64,000 nucleotides of DNA, taken from Syntrophomonadaceae bacterium (GTDB lineage Bacteria > Bacillota > Dethiobacteria > DTU022). Under the pieces are notes generated by a model. That model had not been told where the DNA came from and did no database searches. It saw only the letters and a program-made list of their open reading frames with translations. The first letter of the stretch is position 1; every line of letters begins with the position of its first letter. A program made the translations under genes and the position numbers. Positions 1 through 9,207 of this stretch are shown piece by piece. The DNA is taken from assembly GCA_007121075.1 (NCBI GenBank), contig SKMK01000035.1, positions 50,308 through 114,307 of the forward strand, given 5' to 3'.

Positions 1-1
1 C

Positions 2-568
2 TTCCTGCTCGGTGAAGGCGATATTTTGGCCCGGATTAAAAAAGAACTGCCCCGGGCTGAAAAGGTTGAAATTAAACGGGAACTGCCCGATACGATCGTA
101 ATTAAAATTAAAGAAAGGCAGCCGGTTGGTTACGTGATGACCGCCGACGGGTTCTGGCTTATTGATGACCAGGGCGTGAGCATGGAATACACCGATGAGC
201 CGAAAAAAGAGTACCCCTTAATCTCCGGGATAGACGGGCGAAAAGTGATACCGGGCGCCCCGATCGATTGCCCGGCCAGCGTGGAAGCTATGCGGAACTT
301 TTTCACGAACTGGTCCGGCGAAGGCGGCCTGGAAATAGAAAAGCTTGATTTACAAGAAAACTATAACCTGATTGCTTATACGGTTGACGGCCTGGAGATC
401 TGGTTCGGTGACGGGGAAGATATGGATTACAAGCTGCGCCTGATTGAGGAAAGCCTCCCCTACATCGATCCGGCTACCGAGGCGCGACTTGATGTCCGAT
501 GCGGGAAGCGCCTGGTAGTCTCCGGCAGCGCTGTGATCAAAGAAGAAGGAAAGGAGGTGGATCCGTAG
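2..568 (+). CDS. ftsQ: Cell division protein FtsQ/DivIB, 3' part
   Basis: Partial gene: the frame is open to the window edge, so the start lies upstream and the TTG at 26 is not a real start. The visible 188 residues begin in the end of the POTRA domain (ARIKKELPRAEKVEIKRELP, then IVIKIKERQPVGYV) and continue through the beta domain to a short C-terminus ending in EVDP. FtsQ/DivIB is a bitopic membrane protein of the divisome that links FtsL/DivIC to the septal synthase. The cytoplasmic tail, membrane helix and early POTRA are outside the window. It lies 81 bp upstream of ftsA, the normal ftsQ-ftsA-ftsZ order. Identity rests on POTRA-type sequence and position; it is moderately certain. Confidence 0.85.
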   Translation, partial: FLLGEGDILARIKKELPRAEKVEIKRELPDTIVIKIKERQPVGYVMTADGFWLIDDQGVSMEYTDEPKKEYPLISGIDGRKVIPGAPIDCPASVEAMRNFFTNWSGEGGLEIEKLDLQENYNLIAYTVDGLEIWFGDGEDMDYKLRLIEESLPYIDPATEARLDVRCGKRLVVSGSAVIKEEGKEVDP

Positions 569-649
569 AATAAAAAAGGAAATAGTGGAAAAGTGTTGAA
601 TTATTTAGTAGTTATTGCACCATGCTTGGAAGGGTAAGGGGGTTTATAC

Positions 650-1882
650 GTGAATCGGAAAAATTTTATTGTTGGAATTGATGTTGGAACAGCTGAGGTA
701 AGGGTTGGGCTCGGCGAACCCCGCCCCGATGGCTCTCTGAATATTATTGGATTGGGTATAAGCCCTTCCGATGGTGTTCGAAAAGGTGTAATTGTCGATC
801 TGGAGAAAACAATTGAATCGATTGTTTCTGCGGTTGAGGAAGCGGAAAGGATGGCCGGATTCAAGATCGATTCTGCCTATGTGGCGTTAAAAGGATTGAA
901 CATCGAGCTGATCAATAATCGGGGAGTAGTGGCCGTAACATCCGATGACCGGGAAATACGGGAAGAGGACCTGGAAAGGGTAATGCAGGCGGCCAAAGTG
1001 GTAGCCCTGCCAACCGACCGCGAAATTGTAGATATTATTCCCCGGGAGTTCATTGTAGACGGTTTTGAAGGGATCAGGGATCCGGTTGGCATGCTCGGGG
1101 TGAGGCTGGAAGTGGACGCCCAGGTTGTGACCAGCCTGATCACTCCGCTGCACAACATGCTGCGTTGTGTAAACCGGGCCGGCGTAACCATCAACGGCCT
1201 GGTTTTACAAGCCCTGGCCAATGCCGAAATCTCCCTGTCTGCCGATGAAAAGGAACTGGGCGCATTCCTGGTTGATATCGGCGGCGGCACAACCGAAATT
1301 GCATTTTTCCAGAACGGAAAGCTGGAAAAACTTTCGGTCCTGCCGGTGGGCGGAGATCACATCACCACCGATCTGGCCGCAGGGTTGCGCATTAACCACC
1401 GTTCAGCCGAGGAGTTGAAAAAAAAGCACGGTGCGGCCATGAGTTCAATGGCCGAGAGCGAACCGAAAATTGAAATAAGGACTGTAGGCAGCAACGAGCT
1501 CAGGCTGGTGTCGGAAAGAGAGCTCAGCAGTTTTATCGAGCCGAGGGTACAGGAAATTTTTCAGATAATCAGGGAAGAAGTGATTAAGATGGGCTGGTCG
1601 TATTTGCCTCCGGCCGGGATGATTATGCGCGGCGGAGTCTCTTCGATGAAGGGCATGCAGGAAACGGCCCGCCTGGCTTTGGAAAGTGATCAGATCAGGA
1701 TCGCGGATTTCGATGTGGTCGGGATCAAGAACCCGATCTACTCGACCGTTGTCGGGCTGCTTTACTACGTGCAGCGCCAGCAGCCCAGGATGCATATCCA
1801 GGACCGGAGCAAGCCGGCCAGGAAAAAGGGGCCCGGCCTCTGGCAGAGGATTAAAGACTGGTTGACGGATATTGTTGATTGA
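650..1882 (+). CDS. ftsA: Cell division protein FtsA
   Basis: Actin-like ATPase that tethers FtsZ to the membrane at midcell; 410 residues, the usual length. The phosphate-1 motif is [15 protein letters not shown] near residue 6, the phosphate-2 motif [13 protein letters not shown] near residue 208, and GGVSSMKG near 335 belongs to the adenosine-binding region. The SHS2/1C domain fills about residues 85-165. The C-terminus [15 protein letters not shown] is the amphipathic membrane-targeting helix. The start is GTG at 650, preceded by a purine-rich AAGGGTAAGGGGG site. It sits between ftsQ and ftsZ, consistent with one division operon. Confidence 0.97.
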   Translation: MNRKNFIVGIDVGTAEVRVGLGEPRPDGSLNIIGLGISPSDGVRKGVIVDLEKTIESIVSAVEEAERMAGFKIDSAYVALKGLNIELINNRGVVAVTSDDREIREEDLERVMQAAKVVALPTDREIVDIIPREFIVDGFEGIRDPVGMLGVRLEVDAQVVTSLITPLHNMLRCVNRAGVTINGLVLQALANAEISLSADEKELGAFLVDIGGGTTEIAFFQNGKLEKLSVLPVGGDHITTDLAAGLRINHRSAEELKKKHGAAMSSMAESEPKIEIRTVGSNELRLVSERELSSFIEPRVQEIFQIIREEVIKMGWSYLPPAGMIMRGGVSSMKGMQETARLALESDQIRIADFDVVGIKNPIYSTVVGLLYYVQRQQPRMHIQDRSKPARKKGPGLWQRIKDWLTDIVD

Positions 1883-1930
1883 GTTTGTAAATTAAAAACT
1901 GAAGCGCATACCATTTGGGAGGTGCCTTTA

Positions 1931-3025
1931 ATGATCGAGTTTGATATTGAAATGGAACAATTTGCTTCGATAAAAGTAGTGGGAATTGGTGGAGGAGGAA
2001 GTAACGCCGTAAACCGGATGATTGCCGCCGGCCTGCAGGGAGTGGATTTCTGTGCGGTCAACACCGACGCCCAGGCCCTGTACCTGGCCAATGCCAATAC
2101 TAAACTGCAGATTGGCGAACAGCTGACCAAGGGCCTTGGGGCCGGGGCCAACCCGGACATCGGCCGCAAAGCTGCCGAAGAAAGCAGTGAAGAAATTGAG
2201 GCCATGCTCAAGGGAGCCGATATGGTCTTTATCACCGCCGGAATGGGCGGTGGAACAGGAACCGGCGCTGCTTCGGTAATTGCCGAAATAGCTCAGAAAC
2301 TGGGCCCCCTGACGGTTGGTGTAGTGACCAAACCGTTTACCTTTGAAGGCAAAAAGCGCAAGCAGCAGGCTGAAGAAGGAATCGCCTGCCTGAGAGATAA
2401 AGTTGATACCCTGATTACCATACCCAACGACCGCCTGCTCCAGGTTGTTGAGAAGAAAACCCCGATCCTGGAAGCTTTCCGGGTTGCCGACGACGTGCTC
2501 AGGCAGGGCGTGCAGGGAATTTCTGACCTGATAGCTGTACCCGGGCTGATTAACCTTGACTTTGCTGATGTGCGGACAATTATGGCCGAAACCGGCCCCG
2601 CCCTGATGGGCGTCGGGCAGGGCAGCGGTGAAAACCGCACCATGGAAGCGGCTAAATCCGCCACCAGCAGCCCCCTGCTGGAAACTTCCATTGAAGGAGC
2701 CAGGGGGGTATTGATCAATGTTACCGGCGGAACCGATCTCGGCCTCTACGAAGTCCACGAAGCGGCTGAAATTGTGGCCGGCCATGCCGATCCTGATGCA
2801 AACATTATCTTTGGAGCGGTGATTGACGAAAATTTCCAGGACCATGTCCGCGTCACGGTAATCGCCACCGGTTTCAGTGCGCCGCAGCAGCAACAACAAC
2901 AGGGCTTCAGGCCCACCCTGGCTGCGGTTGGAAAAAGCGCCTATGCCAGGGGAGAGAACCTCGATGCCCCGGCCTGGTCACGCTGGCAGCAGCAGGAACA
3001 GCAGGATAAGATCGTCAACGAATAG
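1931..3025 (+). CDS. ftsZ: Cell division protein FtsZ
   Basis: Tubulin-like GTPase that forms the Z ring; 364 residues from ATG 1931. An in-frame GTG at 1922 lies inside the ribosome binding site GGGAGGTG (1917-1924), so the ATG six bases further on is preferred. Visible features are [13 protein letters not shown] near the N-terminus, the GTP-binding loop [11 protein letters not shown], and the T7 synergy loop [11 protein letters not shown]. The C-terminal linker is short and contains a run of six glutamines (near residue 318). The terminal segment LDAPAWSRW replaces the usual D-I-P-x-F/W-L-R peptide that binds FtsA and SepF, so this interaction peptide is diverged. It is followed by a terminator. 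Confidence 0.97.
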   Translation: MIEFDIEMEQFASIKVVGIGGGGSNAVNRMIAAGLQGVDFCAVNTDAQALYLANANTKLQIGEQLTKGLGAGANPDIGRKAAEESSEEIEAMLKGADMVFITAGMGGGTGTGAASVIAEIAQKLGPLTVGVVTKPFTFEGKKRKQQAEEGIACLRDKVDTLITIPNDRLLQVVEKKTPILEAFRVADDVLRQGVQGISDLIAVPGLINLDFADVRTIMAETGPALMGVGQGSGENRTMEAAKSATSSPLLETSIEGARGVLINVTGGTDLGLYEVHEAAEIVAGHADPDANIIFGAVIDENFQDHVRVTVIATGFSAPQQQQQQGFRPTLAAVGKSAYARGENLDAPAWSRWQQQEQQDKIVNE

Positions 3026-3069
3026 AAACTGAAGTACCATATAAGGCGCCTGTTTATTGGTCAGTAAGC

Positions 3070-3110
3070 AATCCGGCCCTCATTGAAAGTCAGGGGGCCG
3101 GATTCTTTCC
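3070..3110 (+). terminator. Rho-independent terminator after ftsZ
   Basis: The arms AATCCGGCCC (3070-3079) and GGGCCGGATT (3095-3104) are fully complementary around a 15-base loop, followed by CTTTCC. The stem is strong and the U-tract poor. It separates the division genes from the nrdR promoter. Confidence 0.75.
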
Positions 3111-3129
3111 TAAAAAAATAAAAAAACTC

Positions 3130-3158
3130 TTTACACACAATATATTGTGGTCTATAAT
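3130..3158 (+). promoter_or_regulatory. Promoter of nrdR-nrdD-nrdG
   Basis: TTTACA (3130-3135) and TATAAT (3153-3158) are separated by 17 bp, a near-consensus sigma-A promoter. The upstream NrdR box fills most of the spacer and the second box covers the predicted transcription start. Confidence 0.8.
3135..3149 (+). promoter_or_regulatory. NrdR box 1
   Basis: ACACAATATATTGTG, containing a perfect 14-bp palindrome, matches the established NrdR box consensus (ACAC-n-ATATAT-n-GTG). It lies between the -35 and -10 elements, so bound NrdR would block RNA polymerase. Confidence 0.88.
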
Positions 3159-3165
3159 AGGTAAA

Positions 3166-3180
3166 ACGCAATATATTGAT
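3166..3180 (+). promoter_or_regulatory. NrdR box 2
   Basis: ACGCAATATATTGAT matches box 1 at 12 of 15 positions. Its centre is 31 bp from that of box 1, about three helical turns, which is the paired-box spacing known for NrdR. It covers the expected start of transcription. Confidence 0.83.
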
Positions 3181-3193
3181 GGGAGAGTACGGC

Positions 3194-3676
3194 ATGAAAT
3201 GCCCTTACTGTGGCGAATTTGATACCCGCGTTTTAGATTCCCGGTCCACCCAGGATTCTTCTGCAATCAGGCGCCGGCGCCAGTGCGTAAATTGTTCCAA
3301 CCGTTTTACCACCATGGAAAAAACCGAGGAAGAGCCTCTTGTCGTCATTAAACGGGACGGCCGCCGGGAACTTTTTGATCCGGGTAAGATCATTAAAGGC
3401 CTGCTCCTGGCCGGACGGAAGCGCAATATTCCGCTCTCCCAGTGGGAAGAACTGGTTGAAAATCTCGAGCAGGAACTGCGCAGCAGCTACGTCAAGGAGA
3501 TCACGGCCGACCAGATCGGCGATATTATCCTTAAAAAGCTGCGCACCATCGATGAGGTTGCTTATGTGCGCTTTGCCTCTGTCTTCCGCAAGTTTGCCGA
3601 TGTCGAAGCTTTTAAAGCTGAGCTGGAAGACATGCTTCGCGAAAAAGATGAGTTAAAAAAGCAAGGGAGGCTGTAA
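3194..3676 (+). CDS. nrdR: Transcriptional repressor NrdR
   Basis: ATP/dATP-sensing repressor of ribonucleotide reductase genes; 160 residues. It begins MKCPYCGEFDTRVLDSR with the four-cysteine zinc ribbon (C3, C6, and CVNC near residue 31), followed by an ATP-cone domain (VIKRDGRRELFDPGKI onward). In-frame TTG 3176 and ATG 3179 exist, but ATG 3194 gives the canonical NrdR N-terminus and sits 6 bases after GGGAGAG. Two NrdR boxes in its own promoter indicate autorepression together with nrdD and nrdG. In Clostridia the sporulation genes spoIIGA-sigE-sigG commonly lie between ftsZ and this region; they are absent here. Confidence 0.97.
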   Translation: MKCPYCGEFDTRVLDSRSTQDSSAIRRRRQCVNCSNRFTTMEKTEEEPLVVIKRDGRRELFDPGKIIKGLLLAGRKRNIPLSQWEELVENLEQELRSSYVKEITADQIGDIILKKLRTIDEVAYVRFASVFRKFADVEAFKAELEDMLREKDELKKQGRL

Positions 3677-3678
3677 TT

Positions 3679-5769
3679 ATGAACGACGGCTCAGCACCGG
3701 TTGAAGTAGAAAAAGGATCCGCAGCGGAACAAGCTTTTACAGAAATACGCAAGCGGGACGGCCGGGTGGTATCATTTGATCCGGACAAAATCACCGATGC
3801 CATCTTCAAAGCGGCAAAAGCGGTCGGCGGTAAGGACCGCAGTATTGCTGAAAACCTGACCGGGCAGGTTCTCGAAAACCTGCAGAAAAAGGCCCAAAAC
3901 GGCGTAACTCCAACCGTGGAGGAAGTTCAGGACGAAGTGGAAGTAGTCCTGATCGAGAACGGCCACGCTCGCACGGCGAAGGCCTACATCCTCTACCGCG
4001 ATCGCCGGACCAGGATCCGGGAAGGTAAATCTGAATTGATGGATGTGGTCAAGGAAATCCTGGTTGAAACCAGCCGGGAAAACGCCAACGTCAACAACTC
4101 GCCTTCCGCCAAGATGCTGCAGATTGCTATGGCTGCCAGCAAGCAGTATTACCTGAGCAACCTGCTGCCGGAAGAATTTGCCCGGGCCCACGACGAGGGC
4201 AATTTCCACATTCACGACCTCGATTATTACAGCAAAACCCTGAACTGCCTGCAGATAGACTTATCACGCCTGATGCTGGAAGGTTTTAATACCGGTTACG
4301 GGTACATCCGCCCCCCGAAGCGGATTGCATCAGCGGCCGCCCAGGCGGCAATTATTCTTCAGAGCAACCAGAACGATATGTTTGGCGGCCAGAGTTTCCC
4401 CCACTTTGACCGCAGCATGAGCGAAGTGATCAGGAATTTGAAAAAACAGCCTGATTATGAAGAAATTTACCAGGCCATGGAGGGGCTGATTTACAACCTC
4501 AACACCATGCACAGTCGGGCCGGAGCCCAGGTGCCCTTCAGTTCGTTGAACTTCGGCACTGATACCACCACCGAAGGGCGCATGGTTTCCCAGGCCGTCC
4601 TGGAGTCGTTCAAACGCGGCCTGGGCCACGGGGAAAGCCCGATTTTTCCCAACCTTGTTTTCCGGGTTAAGGAAGGAATTAATTTTAACCCCGGGGATCC
4701 TAACTACGATCTCTACCGCCTGGCCCTTGAAGTGGCTTCCCGGCGCATGAACCCGACCTTCAGCTTCATGGATAGCTCGTTCAACCGGGCTTACGGCGAA
4801 GAAGTTTCCTACATGGGCTGCCGGACCAGGGTTATAGGCAACCGCCACGGCCCTGAAGTGTCGGCCGGGCGGGGCAATATCGCCCCGGTAACCCTGAACC
4901 TGCCCCGCATTGCCTTTGAATGCCGCGGGCAGCAGGACCTGTTCTTCGTGCGGCTCGACCGGACCTTACGCCTGGCGGCCCGCCAGCTCCTGCATCGCTT
5001 TGAAGTGCTGGCCCGGTTGAAGGCCCGCGATCTGCCCTTCCTGATGGGGCAGCAGCTTTACCTCGATTCGGATAAAATCGGCCCCGATGATTCGATCCGG
5101 GAAGTGATCAAACACGGAACCCTGGCGATCGGGTTTATCGGTCTTGCCGAAACCCTCAATCTCCTGGCCGGCAAGCACCACGGGGAGGATGAAGAAGCCC
5201 GGGAGCTGGCTTCAAAGATTGTCGATCATATCAGAAGGCGGGCCGACAGTTATGCCGATGAATACGACCTGAATTTTACCCTGGTGGCCACCCCGGCCGA
5301 AGGCCTGGCCGGAAGATTTGTGGCCATGGACAGGGATCGGTATGGTTCCATTCCGGGTGTGACAGACAAAAATTATTACACCAACTCTTTTCATATACCG
5401 GTTTACTATGCCATGTCCATGTTCGAAAAAATCAAGGTCGAAGGCCGGTTCCACAGCTACTGCAATGCCGGCCATATCACTTATACCGAGCTGGAAGCCC
5501 CGCCGGTTCATAACCTGGAGGCGGTAGACAGGGTTGTCCGCCAGATGGCCGCTGCGGATGTGGGTTATGGGGGCATTAACTATCCCCTTGATGAGTGCCG
5601 GATCTGTTCCCACAGTGGGGTTTTTAACGGGTCCTGTCCCCAGTGCGGCAGTTCTAAGATCAGGCATATTCGCCGGATTACCGGTTACCTGTCCACTGAT
5701 GAACGTTTCAATGAAGCGAAATTGAACGAACTGAGAGACAGGCGAGTCCATTTTGGCCCCAGGGGGTGA
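3679..5769 (+). CDS. nrdD: Anaerobic (class III) ribonucleoside-triphosphate reductase
   Basis: Oxygen-sensitive glycyl-radical enzyme that reduces ribonucleoside triphosphates to dNTPs; 696 residues. An N-terminal ATP-cone (EIRKRDGRVVSFDPDKITDA, about residues 14-100) provides allosteric control. The C-terminal zinc site is formed by CRIC and CPQC, and the radical motif RRITGYLS places the radical glycine at about residue 669. It starts at ATG 3679, 2 bp after nrdR, and overlaps nrdG by 4 bp, so the three genes are one operon under the NrdR boxes. The window shows no aerobic reductase, in keeping with an anaerobe. Confidence 0.96.
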   Translation: MNDGSAPVEVEKGSAAEQAFTEIRKRDGRVVSFDPDKITDAIFKAAKAVGGKDRSIAENLTGQVLENLQKKAQNGVTPTVEEVQDEVEVVLIENGHARTAKAYILYRDRRTRIREGKSELMDVVKEILVETSRENANVNNSPSAKMLQIAMAASKQYYLSNLLPEEFARAHDEGNFHIHDLDYYSKTLNCLQIDLSRLMLEGFNTGYGYIRPPKRIASAAAQAAIILQSNQNDMFGGQSFPHFDRSMSEVIRNLKKQPDYEEIYQAMEGLIYNLNTMHSRAGAQVPFSSLNFGTDTTTEGRMVSQAVLESFKRGLGHGESPIFPNLVFRVKEGINFNPGDPNYDLYRLALEVASRRMNPTFSFMDSSFNRAYGEEVSYMGCRTRVIGNRHGPEVSAGRGNIAPVTLNLPRIAFECRGQQDLFFVRLDRTLRLAARQLLHRFEVLARLKARDLPFLMGQQLYLDSDKIGPDDSIREVIKHGTLAIGFIGLAETLNLLAGKHHGEDEEARELASKIVDHIRRRADSYADEYDLNFTLVATPAEGLAGRFVAMDRDRYGSIPGVTDKNYYTNSFHIPVYYAMSMFEKIKVEGRFHSYCNAGHITYTELEAPPVHNLEAVDRVVRQMAAADVGYGGINYPLDECRICSHSGVFNGSCPQCGSSKIRHIRRITGYLSTDERFNEAKLNELRDRRVHFGPRG

Positions 5770-6290
5770 ACTATACCGTGCTGAGGTTGGCCGGAATGTA
5801 CACAGACAGCATCGTGGACGGCCCCGGAGTCCGTCTATCCATTTACGTCCAGGGCTGCCCGCACTGCTGTCCGGGTTGCCATAACCCGGAAACGCACGAT
5901 CCCCTTGGCGGTTTTGAAGCCGAAACCGAAGATCTGGCCGCCCTGATCAGGAAGCACCGGGAAGGGATCGACGGGGTCACTATTTCCGGGGGCGAGCCTT
6001 TTGACCAGCCCGCTTCCCTGGCCGCACTGGCCGGCATGGTCCTGGAAGAGGAGTTAAACCTGGTCCTCTACAGCGGGTACATTTTTGAAGAGCTGCTTGC
6101 AAAAAGCAGCCTGGATCAAAATATCCGCCGGCTGCTGGAGGTGGGATGGCTCCTGGTCGACGGACCTTACCGGCAGGAAGAGCGGGATTTAAACCTGGCT
6201 TACCGGGGGTCAAAAAACCAGCGCCTGATCGATTTAAAAGCTTCGCTGGACAGGCTGGAGGCGGTGGAGTGGACCGGTAACGGGTGGTAA
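5766..6290 (+). CDS. nrdG: Anaerobic RNR-activating radical-SAM protein
   Basis: Radical S-adenosylmethionine activase that generates the glycyl radical on NrdD; 174 residues. The cluster motif CxxxCxxC is C31, C35 and C38 in QGCPHCCPGCHNPE, followed by the SAM-binding ISGGEPF. It starts at GTG 5766, overlapping the nrdD stop codon, which implies translational coupling. The length and domain order are typical of NrdG. Confidence 0.95.
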   Translation: MNYTVLRLAGMYTDSIVDGPGVRLSIYVQGCPHCCPGCHNPETHDPLGGFEAETEDLAALIRKHREGIDGVTISGGEPFDQPASLAALAGMVLEEELNLVLYSGYIFEELLAKSSLDQNIRRLLEVGWLLVDGPYRQEERDLNLAYRGSKNQRLIDLKASLDRLEAVEWTGNGW

Positions 6291-6441
6291 GGCCGGGTTG
6301 CCCGGATGAGCGGAGTGACAGCTGCCATCCAGGAGTGATCTGTCCATGACTGTTCCGTAAAGTATTTAGATAGAAACAGCCGGCCGGTCAAAAGCGGGAA
6401 AAAACCGGGAGTAAAAAGGCGGATTTAATGGAGGGATGCGG

Positions 6442-7287
6442 GTGCAGGAAGCGGCGGACAGTTTTATACTCCACCGGGAACAAAACGGGCTGGCTTACCT
6501 GCAGGCCCCCCTGTTTAAGAAGGCCGGGTGGGTGGACCATGCTTTTTCAACCCGTTGCGGAGGTTTGAGCAGCGGCCCCCTGGCCACCCTCAACACCGGC
6601 TTTCATGTCGGTGACAGCAGGGAAAACGTTCTTGAAAACCGGAGGATATTTTTTGCTCAGTTTAATTATGATTACCGGGCCATTGTGTCATCCACCCAGG
6701 TTCACGGGACTACTGTAAAGGTATTTGATAAAAGCAACAGCGGTGAAGGAGCCCGGCCGGGTTCTACCCGCAGCTGGTGCGATGCCCTGGTTACCCGGGA
6801 AGAAGGGCTGCCGCTTGCCGCTTATTCCGCCGACTGCCAGCTGATCTTTTTTGCCTGTCCGGGAAAGCGGCCGCTGGTAGCCCTGGCCCATTCCGGGTGG
6901 AAAGGAACCCTGGGTGATATCGCGGGTACTGTGGTCCGCTTTTTAAAAGAGCATTTTTCGATAAACCCGGGCCGGCTTCTGGCGGGCCTGGGTCCGGTGG
7001 TGTGCCGTTCCTGTTATATCGTTAACCGGGAGGTGGCCGGCCGGTTTCAGTCCGCGGGCTGGGAGGATAAAACCTACCTGGAGCCGGGTGCGGGCGGCGG
7101 CTTTAACCTTGACCTGGATGCCATCAATACCGTGCAGCTGCTGCGGGCCGGGATTAAAGAAAACAACCTGGTTCAAAACGGCTGGTGCACTTCCTGCCGC
7201 CCGGACCTGTTTTATTCATACCGCCGGGACCGGGGAGTGACCGGCCGGATGATCGGTTTTATAGCCATTAATAATAAACAGTGCTAG
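6442..7287 (+). CDS. pgeF: YfiH/YlmD-family purine nucleoside phosphorylase (laccase domain)
   Basis: Multicopper-oxidase-fold YfiH/LACC1-family protein; characterised members act as purine nucleoside phosphorylases/adenosine deaminases, and E. coli YfiH is proposed to edit peptidoglycan precursors. 281 residues from GTG 6442, which lies 6 bases after GGAGGG (6430-6435); the ATG at 6436 directly abuts that site and is less likely. Metal-site segments are STQVHGTTV, YSADCQL and LAHSGWKGTL, giving the His-Cys-His set. It corresponds to ylmD, the first gene of the ylm cluster that leads to divIVA. The 151-bp gap from nrdG holds no recognisable terminator. Confidence 0.88.
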   Translation: MQEAADSFILHREQNGLAYLQAPLFKKAGWVDHAFSTRCGGLSSGPLATLNTGFHVGDSRENVLENRRIFFAQFNYDYRAIVSSTQVHGTTVKVFDKSNSGEGARPGSTRSWCDALVTREEGLPLAAYSADCQLIFFACPGKRPLVALAHSGWKGTLGDIAGTVVRFLKEHFSINPGRLLAGLGPVVCRSCYIVNREVAGRFQSAGWEDKTYLEPGAGGGFNLDLDAINTVQLLRAGIKENNLVQNGWCTSCRPDLFYSYRRDRGVTGRMIGFIAINNKQC

Positions 7288-7313
7288 TTTTTAAGCAAGG
7301 CCGGGGGTGGCCA

Positions 7314-8417
7314 ATGACCAGCAAGAAAAACGGCAAAAAAATGAAAAAAGCCAGGCAGCGGTTCGAAGTCCACAGCGGCGAAGGGCGCCGGTTTAACTTC
7401 AGCCGTCTCAAGCAGGGCTTTGTCTTTTATGTCCTCCTACTCCTGGCCCTGGTGGTTATTGTCCAGGTTGGGTACCACTGGCTGGGAGAGCAGTTCCTGG
7501 CCTGGCGCCTGCAGGTGGTCACCGCTGAACAGGGAGTCCTGGAAGAGGAAAAAGAGGTGGAAGGCCTGGTCACCCGCAGTGAAAAAGTGATAACCGCCCC
7601 GGTCCACGGGGTGGTTATGGCCCTGGCGGAGCCGGGAAAGAGGGTCTCTGTGGGTACCGAGGTGGCCCGGATCGGGGTGTTGCGCGACCCTCCTCCTCCG
7701 GAACAGGACTGGGAAGATGAAAACGGGGCTCCCGATCAAGAAGCTGAACATAACAGCACCAACAATTACCGCCCGCAGGATTTTGATGAAGTGATTTCTA
7801 TCGAATGCCGGGAAGCCGGTCTGCTGTCTTATTATATCGACGGGCTGGAAAACCGGGATGGCCCCTTCTATCTGGATGGGGAAGAACTGGCGGAAGAAAA
7901 TTTGCCGGAAGGCACTGTAACCGCCGAAAATGACCGGGTCAGGGCGGGAGAGCCGCTGCTCAAAATAGTCGACAACTGGAAGTGGTACTACAATATTGTC
8001 CTTCCCCTCCATCCCGGTCGCTCGATTGCCTCAGAGCGGGAAGTAAACCTTGTGTTTGGTTTTGCCCCCGGAGAGCAGGTCGGGGCCGAGCTGTACCAGT
8101 CGGAAATTGACGAAGATAATAATGAAGTCCGCCTGACCTACCTGATTGAAAAGCAGCTGCCAGGTTTTGAAGAAATCCGCCGGGCGGAAGCTTCCCTATA
8201 TTTTTCCCGCCGGGAGGGCGTGGTCATTCCCGCCGGAGCGGTGTTTGAAAAAAACCACACCACCGGGGTTTACCTGAACCGGGGCGGCAGGGTTGTTTTT
8301 GAGCCGGTAACAGTTGTCGGCAAGAAAGATGATAAAGCCCTGGTGGAAGGGCTCGAACCCCGGAGCCTGGTTATTACCCGCCATGAACTGGTGGAAGAGG
8401 GACGCAGGCTTAACTAG
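7314..8417 (+). CDS. HlyD-like membrane fusion/adaptor protein in the division cluster
   Basis: 367 residues from ATG 7314 behind GGGGGTGG; an in-frame GTG at 7281 has no binding site. After a very basic N-terminus there is one membrane helix (about residues 39-63, rich in L and V), then an extracytoplasmic part with two biotinyl-lipoyl-like half motifs: KVITAPVHGVVMALAEPGKR and VTAENDRVRAGEPLLKIV. A beta-barrel region near the C-terminus includes GVVIPAGAVFEK. This is the architecture of HlyD/RND-type adaptor proteins, but no partner exporter or ATPase is nearby. It lies between ylmD and ylmE, so a role in envelope growth or division is possible but only inferred from position. Confidence 0.75.
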   Translation: MTSKKNGKKMKKARQRFEVHSGEGRRFNFSRLKQGFVFYVLLLLALVVIVQVGYHWLGEQFLAWRLQVVTAEQGVLEEEKEVEGLVTRSEKVITAPVHGVVMALAEPGKRVSVGTEVARIGVLRDPPPPEQDWEDENGAPDQEAEHNSTNNYRPQDFDEVISIECREAGLLSYYIDGLENRDGPFYLDGEELAEENLPEGTVTAENDRVRAGEPLLKIVDNWKWYYNIVLPLHPGRSIASEREVNLVFGFAPGEQVGAELYQSEIDEDNNEVRLTYLIEKQLPGFEEIRRAEASLYFSRREGVVIPAGAVFEKNHTTGVYLNRGGRVVFEPVTVVGKKDDKALVEGLEPRSLVITRHELVEEGRRLN

Positions 8418-8538
8418 TGCTGCATAAAAAAGTTATTAGAAAGCCGGACCTGTGGTGGTGAAGGAACCGTCGGGGACCGGGAAAATACGACAAATTCCCT
8501 CCGGCTGTTGATCCATAAGAAGAAAGGAAAGATCGTTT

Positions 8539-9207
8539 TTGCTTGCTGAAAACTACTACAAGGTTAAATCGGACCTGGAACAAGCGGCCCTAAAAGCAGG
8601 GCTCAGCCCCTCCAAGATCAAGCTGATCGCCGTAACCAAGAGCGCTGCTATCGAGGATCTGAAAAAGGCGGCCGAACTGGGGGTCACCGATTTTGGGGCC
8701 AACAGGGTCCAGGAAGAAGCCGACAAGGTAAAAAGCCTGCCCGGCGTCAACTGGCATTTTATCGGCCACCTGCAGAGGAACAAAGTCAAGTATGTTTTGC
8801 CTGTTTACTGCATGGTGCAATCCCTGGACCGCCTTTCCCTGGCCCGGGAGCTGCAGCACCGCGCTGAAAAATTCGATCAGAAGGTGGATGCCCTGGTTCA
8901 GGTCAATATTTCAGGTGAAAAAAGTAAGTTCGGGCTCCCCCCCGGGGAGCTGCCTTCTTTCCTGGAGCAGGCTGAAAGGCTTGATCGCCTGAAAATTAGA
9001 GGACTCATGGCCATGGCCCCCTTTGTTGATGATCCCGAAGAAGCCCGCCCCTATTTTAAGAGGCTTCGGGAACTGCGCGATCAAAACGCTGTTCCCGGAC
9101 GGGAACTGCCCGAACTGTCTATGGGTATGACCAACGACTATATGGTAGCCGTCGAAGAAGGGGCAACCATGGTCCGGATCGGAGGAGCCCTGTTTGGGCG
9201 GAAATGA
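8539..9207 (+). CDS. PLP homeostasis protein (YggS/YlmE family)
   Basis: Pyridoxal-5'-phosphate-binding single-domain TIM-barrel protein of the YggS/PROSC family; 222 residues. The cofactor lysine is in LIAVTKSAA near residue 36, and GANRVQEEADKV, WHFIGHLQRNKV and LSMGMTNDY are family signatures. Members balance free PLP and affect amino-acid pools. The start is TTG 8539 after AGAAAGGAAAGA. This is the ylmE position of the cluster; the next gene in most Firmicutes, sepF (ylmF), is missing. Confidence 0.92.
   Translation: MLAENYYKVKSDLEQAALKAGLSPSKIKLIAVTKSAAIEDLKKAAELGVTDFGANRVQEEADKVKSLPGVNWHFIGHLQRNKVKYVLPVYCMVQSLDRLSLARELQHRAEKFDQKVDALVQVNISGEKSKFGLPPGELPSFLEQAERLDRLKIRGLMAMAPFVDDPEEARPYFKRLRELRDQNAVPGRELPELSMGMTNDYMVAVEEGATMVRIGGALFGRK

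Noticed and set aside
26..28. TTG as the start of the ftsQ gene
   Set aside because: The frame is open to the window edge and the sequence begins inside the POTRA domain, so the true start is upstream.
1928..2899. Long minus-strand open frame antisense to ftsZ
   Set aside because: It mirrors ftsZ codons in a GC-rich gene, has no ribosome binding site or recognisable domain, and ftsZ is certain.
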